From Cubamyces lactineus (lineage: Eukaryota; Basidiomycota; Agaricomycetes; Polyporales; Polyporaceae), in NCBI GenBank assembly GCA_022376465.1, contig JACDTU010000017.1, positions 434,001 to 498,000 on the forward strand: a DNA stretch of 64,000 bases. The letters are read 5' to 3'. Shown here piece after piece: positions 56,903 through 64,000 of the stretch. The notes under the pieces were generated by a model. The model saw nothing but the letters and a program-made list of their open reading frames with translations, did no database searches and was not told the DNA's origin. How positions within the stretch are numbered: the first letter of the stretch is position 1; each line of letters begins with the position of its first letter. A program made the translations under genes and the position numbers.

Positions 56903-59900
56903 CGTCGTCGCTGTCGAGTCTTCGGCCGAGAGGGGCCTGCGGAGGGATATGTTGGCTCGATCGCTACCCATCGAGTAAGTTTGGTAGCAGCAGCTCAGGT
57001 AGGACTTGGAAGGTGGGTCTGCGTCCGATCGGAGCTTGGGCGTTGGTAGGTTGGACGAGACGGCGTCCGAGCGGGCTAGTGCAGCGTGCAGCAGACGTCG
57101 AGGAAGAGCACCGGAGGCACGCTAACGGATATTGTAGTGCGCATCGCCCGCCGATGGCGTTGAGTAGTAGCGCCTGCTAGAGGCAGCCGGTCGGGGGTGC
57201 GTACTGCGGCTCCCCGCGGCTGGCAGTGCCGCTTAGCACTGCGCGTGGTGCTAGACGTCGGGCGAGGAGGACAGGCGAGGCGCGAATTTGGTCCCGTCGA
57301 GGGCGGCTCGGGCGTTGGCGGTGGATTGGCTTGGGCTGGGGGACGGGCGGGATCCAGATCTAGGCGCGGCGATCGCTGGATCCTTCTTAGTGGCAGTGGC
57401 GCCGGCCCCAACTTTGTTCGACGGACCACGATCGACTCTGCTCGCGCTCAGCCATGCACAGGCAGACTCCTCCACCGCCTGCTCATGCTCGCCATCGCAC
57501 TCGTAGGCCCGCAGTTTGTGCTCGGCCGCAGCGTCTGGCCAGGCGGACGGCTCGGAGAGATATCTCGTCCGCTTGAAGGCACTGATGAGGTTATTTTTTC
57601 TCTCGTGAATATTGGTAATAATCGCGATAAAGTCGCTGATGGTGTCGCCCTCTGACAGAACGCTGAGATCGTCACGTAGGCACAGATATGCAGAGAGGCC
57701 CGCTCCCACTGGCCAGCGTCCAGTCCGAGCAGGCGGTGGCGGCATCCTTTCGTGCGCACCAGAGGGTCGGCGCACAGACGGAAGCAAATTCAACTGACCG
57801 TCGCACGGCGCCACCTGCACATTCGCATCAAGATTCGACGTGCACTCGTGAATCGCCCAGGAGGGCGGGACGGCGGGCGTCGTCTGCGACGCGGGTACGG
57901 GGCTACCGACCCGCTGCGGTGGTGCACACAATACCGCAGCGGGGAATGTCCATGTCATTCCTAGCGTGCAAGTCTGCCAGAACGTTTGTGCCACCCGCTC
58001 CAATGCTGCACAGCCAAACCGGCGCAGGTGTCCTGCGGTCCCTCGCCGCCTCTCTCTCTCTTTCCGTCCGGGGCACCGAGTCCGACTGTCCGAGTCAGCG
58101 AATTCCACACACCAAGCACCTTGGGTCCAGGCTGGCGAGAACCCAGGATCTCGACGTTCCGTTATGCATAGAGCCATGGCATGGACGGGAGCCTGTGGCC
58201 CGATGGTTCATCCGAGGTCAGTCATTCCAACGCTGACGGACAAGCTTCAGCTCAAGTTCTGGACATTCCAACAGGACTTCAAACAGAGCTCCAGAACCCT
58301 ACGCCGGCCCCCTTGTATCTCGTCACGGGCAAATGCGTCCAACAGCATGGCGGGTTTGCAAACATACACCGTGACGGTTCCGGCCTTATCCCCGGATGAT
58401 CGGGCTGGCCGTTGTGAGCCACTCGCCATATGGTCCATGTGGTACGCCTACAATTGCCAGTCAGGGCTGGCACCCGAAGGAGGCAAATGAACGCGTCCCT
58501 CAGCCTTCGCACGATACTAGAACAAAAACATATGAAGAAACCTTCCGCGTTCTATGCACGATCTACGGACGGCCTCTGGCTGACGGCCCACAGATGACGG
58601 AGATCGGGGGTGCCCCGCCCGTTCTCCCGTTCGCCCGTTTTCCCGTTTGCCCGTCCGCCGCGTCACTCGGCGCTGGGCTCGTGAACAGGACAGACGAGTC
58701 AGGTGCGTTCCATGCCTTGTCACAATTTGTATATGCGTGTTCCATGATTCGCCCTCGGACTCCTGACATTGCGTCTGTGACCTGGCGCTGCTCGCTCCCT
58801 GTAGACCGTATCGTCGCAGGAGCGTGGCGCTAGACTACGCCGATCAGGACACATACACACATAGACGTCGTACTTCGAGATGCGTCCTTCGTGCTTCGAC
58901 CTTCGAGCTTCAGTGACATTTATTATATGATGGCCAGTATCAGGACGTCTGCGTCCAGCCCCGGCGGAACCATGGTTCATTGCGTCCGACAGCGTCGCGC
59001 AGCTATCGGGCTTCAGATGGAACGCGGCGCAGACACCGCCGTCTCCCGCGTCGTATCATTGTGTGGTCAAGCGAGGCGTCGATCCCGGGCCCGTCACCCC
59101 AACTCGAGCATCTATCGCTGTCGGGCCTGTGCTCAAGATGCTCGGGGTGCGCGTGCTTGTGTCTCGGTGCGGACATATAGAGCTCGCAGAGCTCTCCGCT
59201 CGGGCAGTTGCATGGGACGGGGAGCAGTTGTATCTGTTCGTGTTCGTGAAAGCTCTTCTCGTTGCCATTCTGGCCTTGCCGAATGCCGCAGAAGCGCAAG
59301 ATGTACGGTGTAAATTGTAGAGTTTGGTGTTCCGCGACTGGGAGGAGGGCGAGCTGGCAGCCTCGGCGGCAACTTACCCAGTCGCGCGCGCTGGCGGCTG
59401 CGTTTTCTCCTCGCTTCTGAGGCAGTATCGCCGGACATCATGTTCCTAATCCTAATCCTAACGACTGGTTCTCCCTTCGCTGGATGAAGAGCTCAGAGCG
59501 TCCCTCCCTCCCTCCATCCCTTCCTCCAACCATCCATCTGCCGCACTCTTCGCTCTCATTTCGCAAACGCTGGACGTTCGAGATTCGAGGTTCGAGGTTC
59601 GACGCCCGACACTTGATTCGACGGCGCCCTGCGCCCTGTGCCCTGCATCTGGTCATCTCGTCATCTCGGAGTGCTCTCAGCACCCTACGTCCTCCTACGC
59701 CCTCTCTTCCTCCTCCTGGAAATACACGCCTTCCCCTCCCTCTACCAGACTGTCCCCCTCTCTCGCATCCTCGCCGCCGTTCTCGTTCTCGTCTTCGGTC
59801 TTCGGTCTTCGTGGCCACACTTCCGCCCGCACCTCCGCCGCCGGCTCTGTCCTACCCCCCTCTCCCCCGAACCGACGCTGCGGCCCTATCCGAAGTTGCT

Positions 59901-62900
59901 GCTGCAATCTTGCACTCCAGCGAACGTGAACCTTGATTCGAGCCCGAGTTCGAAGGACAGCAGGCGCGGAGGTGGTCTCAAGAGAGTTTGAGAACGTTGC
60001 TGGCTCTGCTGCACACTGGCGCTGATTCGTTGCCAACGCGTTGGCACGTTGGCATATCCGTCCGAATGAGCTCCTTCGCGGGAAATGAAAGATGCCGCTC
60101 AACGCTCTGGAGTTCTGGGTCGTACCTATCACGGATAGTCGACGCACATGTAGTACTCAGTAGTTAACTCATGCCATCTAACTGATTCGAACGTCCGTGA
60201 TTCCTTGCCGTAGTATCTCCAGAATCGACTACTTCGTCGTGATCCAAAGGTGTCGACTGAACCAGAATGAGGTACTTGGCGCAATGTGAGTCCGTGCCCG
60301 AGAAGGCCATATGGGCGCCACTCTCTCTTCCTGCCGACGGGCTCTCGCCTCAAGCGGAAGCAGGAGTCAGAGCCTCTGGAGCTCTCGACTCGGAAGTCGT
60401 ATCGGCGCGCAGCTTCCCTGCGTACGCGACGCCATCCCCCGCGACAGGGAGAATGGGCGCTGGGTTCGCCGAGTGCGTCGGCTCGTGCGCCGCGTTCGCG
60501 AAGGGTTTGATGGAGAGTCACCGTGGTGCGGACGTGTTGAGCTGGCAGGGGGAATGGCGCTTAGTTCTGCGCATGTCGAGTCGGTGACTAGTGGCGGTGG
60601 CCTGCATTTGTCGGCGGTCATGGCCTAGGATCGGGAATGCAGATGGCCTTCGTAGGACGATGGCTTGCACCTACGGTGGGTATCGACATGTGCAAGGAAC
60701 CATGACAGTCCAATTTACCCAACGAGACGGAAGCTGGGCCACGTTTATAGCTTCATGCTAGGTTGCTATTGCAGCTGTCGGGGTGCGATCGTCGCGAGGC
60801 CTCCGGGAGCGAAAGCGTGGGAGGACATACCATCCACGCCTCAATGCAGAATCTACGTTGACGGTCACTGGCCAGCAGACTCAAGCTCAGCGTTTCGCCG
60901 AGCAGCGTGATATGCCCTCGCTCTTCAGAGCTTCATCTCGGATGCCGCTCAATACGAAGCCGGTGGTAGAAAAAGCCCGCAAGGCGGCCGCAGCGGTTGA
61001 GCTCAGACTATCACCGTCCTCATGATGAAGTCATGGCAATAGAGTCAAAGCACGCTGGACCATGCGTGCGTGCGAACGAAGGCACCTGCTGAGCCGAGTT
61101 ACAGTACAGCCAAGGCCCTCTCTTTTCCGCCCGCGACACAACCGTGGTGCGCAGCCAGAGCAGGCGATAGCGCGCGTTTACGCCGCGTGGACGTGGAAAC
61201 CGACACGACACCTCGAGGCCCCAAGGTCTCAAAGCGCAGATCGACATAGACAGCAGCGACCACGTCTCCGTACGTATAGCGCAGGGATAATGGCGAGAAG
61301 GACGTCTGCCGGCGGCGAGTGCTGATCGATGCACGAAACCATGCTGATCCCGTCGGGGGTGCAGATGGATGCCGTAAAGACCACGCCATGAAGCCTGGAG
61401 AACGGACGGATATGGCGATATTGTCGAACGAGCGTACGAGAAGACAAGAAGCACGCGCCGCCAGAGATGCGCCGGCGCCTTCGTGTTCCAACCTCGGCTC
61501 CCGCCAATACAGTCGCTCTCTGCGCCTGGTACGCGTGCTCGTGACCTCCGACCCAGATACACGCACAACGGTTCACATGACGGTCGGGTGTATGTCAAGT
61601 TCACGGATACCGGACACCACACACGTCTGCCCAGAGTCGAACGGCTGTGAGGGTAAAGGTGCACCAGAGTGTAGGGCCTGCGGGCCCCTAATGCGGCCAA
61701 ACGCCAGTCGACACGACGATTTCATAGACCATCCAATATCGCACGTCACAGCCTGTGAGTGGTCCGCCAGTACTACACCAACTTGAGCTCGGCCCATGCA
61801 TCAGCGCCTGGATCGTACGCCCTACATGATGCCCGTCCAACTCCGGCGTTGTCTCCGCGACGCCACCAACGCCGCGCAAACCATAGGGAGACGGGTCACC
61901 GAACTGTTTGGAGCGACGCCAACGTCGATGTGGGCCTGCGTGGCACCAAGGGGACGGAGAACAGGTAGAAACTTGCGCTTCTCCCTGCCTTCCCGGCGGT
62001 AGGGGCCGCACGTCCAATCGATCGTCCGCCCCGGCTGCTGTACGAACCTGACACGTCCGAGTCGCCTATCGCGGACTCGGACGCGCCAAATCCTAGGCTT
62101 GACCGTTCACGACGACAACCTACCGCATAAGGCGCCTGCGCGTCATTCGTGGCCGCGCCGCGTCGAAAGTAGCCATCTCGCGTACCTGCGCTTCGCACTT
62201 GTGCTTCCAAACCGCATTGCAGACCACTCGAGGGAGAGATTGAAGGCAGCGTGCTCCGGGACGGTTCGCACGACCGGGGGTTAATCAAGACAAAGAGAGG
62301 CAACGCCTTCCAGGACCGTGGTGCGGAACGTAGACTACGAGGGCGGCGAGAGAGACAGAGAGCCCGGAAGTGCCATTCCTCATCCGACCGGTTGAGGTTC
62401 TACGCCGAAGAGACCCGTTGTGACTTCTCCATGGCGGTGAAATCAATGTATTGTGGGAGATTACGGCGCACCGGCCCTGCCAGGGGACGTTTCATTCAGC
62501 GCGTTTACCTTCAATTAGGCGTCTTGGTCAATTGTGTGAAGCAATACACACACCAACGTTAAGCCTATTGCTCTGCAGGGCACAATCCAGATTCGTGTTG
62601 AGTTGCTGAGTACCCACGACCCATGACCAACCGATCCATTGGCCCTGTCGAGCGTGTTACGAGAGCGAGGATCACCCATGGCGCACTCCCGTAAAGCGTA
62701 CCCACGATGTCCTGCTGCTTGTGCCTTCCTGCGTGCTCATCGACAGCGGACACCTTGCGATGCCTTTCTGAGGTGGTGAGCGCCACTGTCGACCAGCTTT
62801 GCCGGCTTGAAGGGTAGTGCCGTTGTCCGTATCTTATCAGATAGTTGGGAAGACTGGCTTCGAGAGGAGGCGCATAATCGCCGCGACTTCTAGAGCTTGC

Positions 62901-64000
62901 CTCTGCAGAGCGAAGGTAGAGAGCAGCTGGTGGCAAGAGGTTCTGTGGACATTCAGCATTGGTACATCCAGTTTGGTGCCAGCGCGTGCCATTCAGTTAA
63001 CAAGCTCAAGCTCGAGTGTGTGCTCCGGGTGGCTCGAGCCTAGAGCTGCCTGCGCCGGCCGCCGCACGAACCTGAGGCGCTGCGATCTCACTGTGCTCTA
63101 ACGCGCGTGGTGGATCCGTCGACGACCTACTCTCTCCTCGTGCCCGCGCGTTTGTCACCGTGAGCGTCTTGCAGTTTGGGACATGCTGAGACCAAAGCCC
63201 GAGATGGCCGCCCACGCCTCGCTCAGGCAGAGTACCACCAGAATCGAGGTGAGGAGAGGGGATGTGCGTGGGTACGCTCGAATTGCATCGTGGTTCGTGG
63301 AACGGGCGACGGTCCACCTGACCCTGGGCGCTGCTGGCCGGAGGAAGGGGCATTCAGTCATACATAATTGCAAGGTTAGAGTTCACTCGCTCACCCCTGC
63401 TCGCGGCGCGCATTCTCGCGTTCTCTGCGCCCCCTTCTGTGCCGTGCCCAGGGCGTATGGCGTAATGGATACGTGGACCTGTTCGCTGGGCAGGCCCGAA
63501 GTCCAGGGTTCATTGTACTGACCTTCGTTGAGAAGAAGCGCACCGATAGGTGGGTTTGTATGCGGAGACGAACTAGGTGGATAGATATCTTGCTACGCGT
63601 CAACGGGACGCTTGCATTTCCAGATGGTATGTGTATGACCGGGTGGGTACGCCGGGGCCCTGCAGCTGCTCACATCGCTCCGCGGAGGGCGCGTGCACAG
63701 CGCTGACTACGACTTCCTAATCTGAGCGACGGTTTGTTCGAACGGCGTCCTCCACTGAACATCGAGGAACCTAAGACATTCATTCCGCGGAAATGTGCAG
63801 CGAGGAAGAGAGGAGCAAACAGGCAAGAGTGGGTACTATCGCGGGGACCGAAAGGGCGCGGGCCGCTACCTGGTCCGCAGGCATTGCAAGCGCAGAAAGC
63901 TTACCTACGCGTACGGCCGCGGGCCCGAGCGTCCGGGCGTGTGCTGCCGTGCTGGCGAGTCGCCCAAAGCGGAAAAGCCGACAAGCTCTGCGGGCCATCC

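Larger units (their letters stand above)
50420..64000. other. 13.6-kb stretch upstream of the TEA gene without a supported protein gene
   Basis: GC-rich DNA with large chance frames (for example 575 codons at 51147-52874 plus, 308 codons at 57251-58177 minus). They have no domains, no conserved start context and overlapping open frames on other strands. Contains simple repeats, CCAAT clusters near 52.3 and 56.6-56.9 kb, and pyrimidine-rich promoter-like DNA near 59.48-59.86 kb. It may be a long regulatory upstream region or host non-coding transcripts. A gene with many tiny exons cannot be excluded. Confidence 0.4.

Noticed and set aside
57251..58177. 308-codon minus-strand open frame
   Set aside because: Includes some protein-like segments, but no domain, no start context and heavy overlap with plus-strand frames. 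Transcript data would decide.
59446..59463. TCCTAA triplicate as telomeric repeat
   Set aside because: Three units of CCTAAT/CCTAAC are too few and differ from the fungal TTAGGG telomere unit.
61020..61700. 226-codon minus-strand frame near the right edge
   Set aside because: No motif, three overlapping open frames and random amino-acid content; not a supportable gene.

Overview
This window is nuclear DNA of a filamentous basidiomycete, most likely an Agaricomycete and perhaps a polypore. The evidence is many short GT-AG introns (mostly 49-81 nt), GC-rich third positions, typical fungal families (Kri1, a TEA/ATTS regulator, a membrane-anchored GH5 exo-1,3-glucanase, F-box-like proteins), a Tad-like LINE fragment and a hAT-type mini-transposon. 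There are no operons, bacterial signals or CRISPR. The species is not determined.

Layout. 2.7-8.1 kb is a compact housekeeping block: NMN adenylyltransferase (+), GlcNAc-6-phosphate deacetylase (-, convergent with it) and an NFKBIL1-like HPDK protein (+, divergent from the deacetylase). 9.6-16.3 kb is a turbulent block: a small secreted cysteine-containing protein, a broken F-box-like gene, a 5'-truncated LINE sitting inside that gene with poly(A) and a 14-bp target duplication, a 619-bp hAT-like element with an 8-bp target duplication, an intact F-box-like paralogue and a tRNA-Thr. 16.4-20.8 kb holds the ribosome-biogenesis factor Kri1 (+) and a zinc-type alcohol dehydrogenase (-), tail to tail. 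20.8-31.3 kb shows no gene I can support. 31.3-32.0 kb carries two tRNA-like Pol III units. 32.7-35.6 kb is a GH5 exo-beta-1,3-glucanase (-). 37.2-40.0 kb is a large disordered basic/acidic protein with two KEN boxes (-), followed by a second identical tRNA-Thr. 48.4-50.3 kb is a TEA-domain transcription factor (-). It lies alone, with about 8 kb without a recognised protein gene downstream and at least 13.7 kb upstream, to the window edge.

Functionally the genes are a normal chromosomal mixture: NAD synthesis, chitin-sugar catabolism, ribosome assembly, a redox enzyme, cell-wall glucan remodelling and one probable developmental regulator. The best-supported unusual structures are the two precisely bounded transposon insertions at the F-box pair and the isolation of the TEA gene, whose upstream desert contains a tight cluster of seven CCAAT boxes at 56.60-56.90 kb. 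Gene models were built by hand from splice signals and frame continuity. Exon phases close in every model except the F-box pseudogene, where a frame break is reported.
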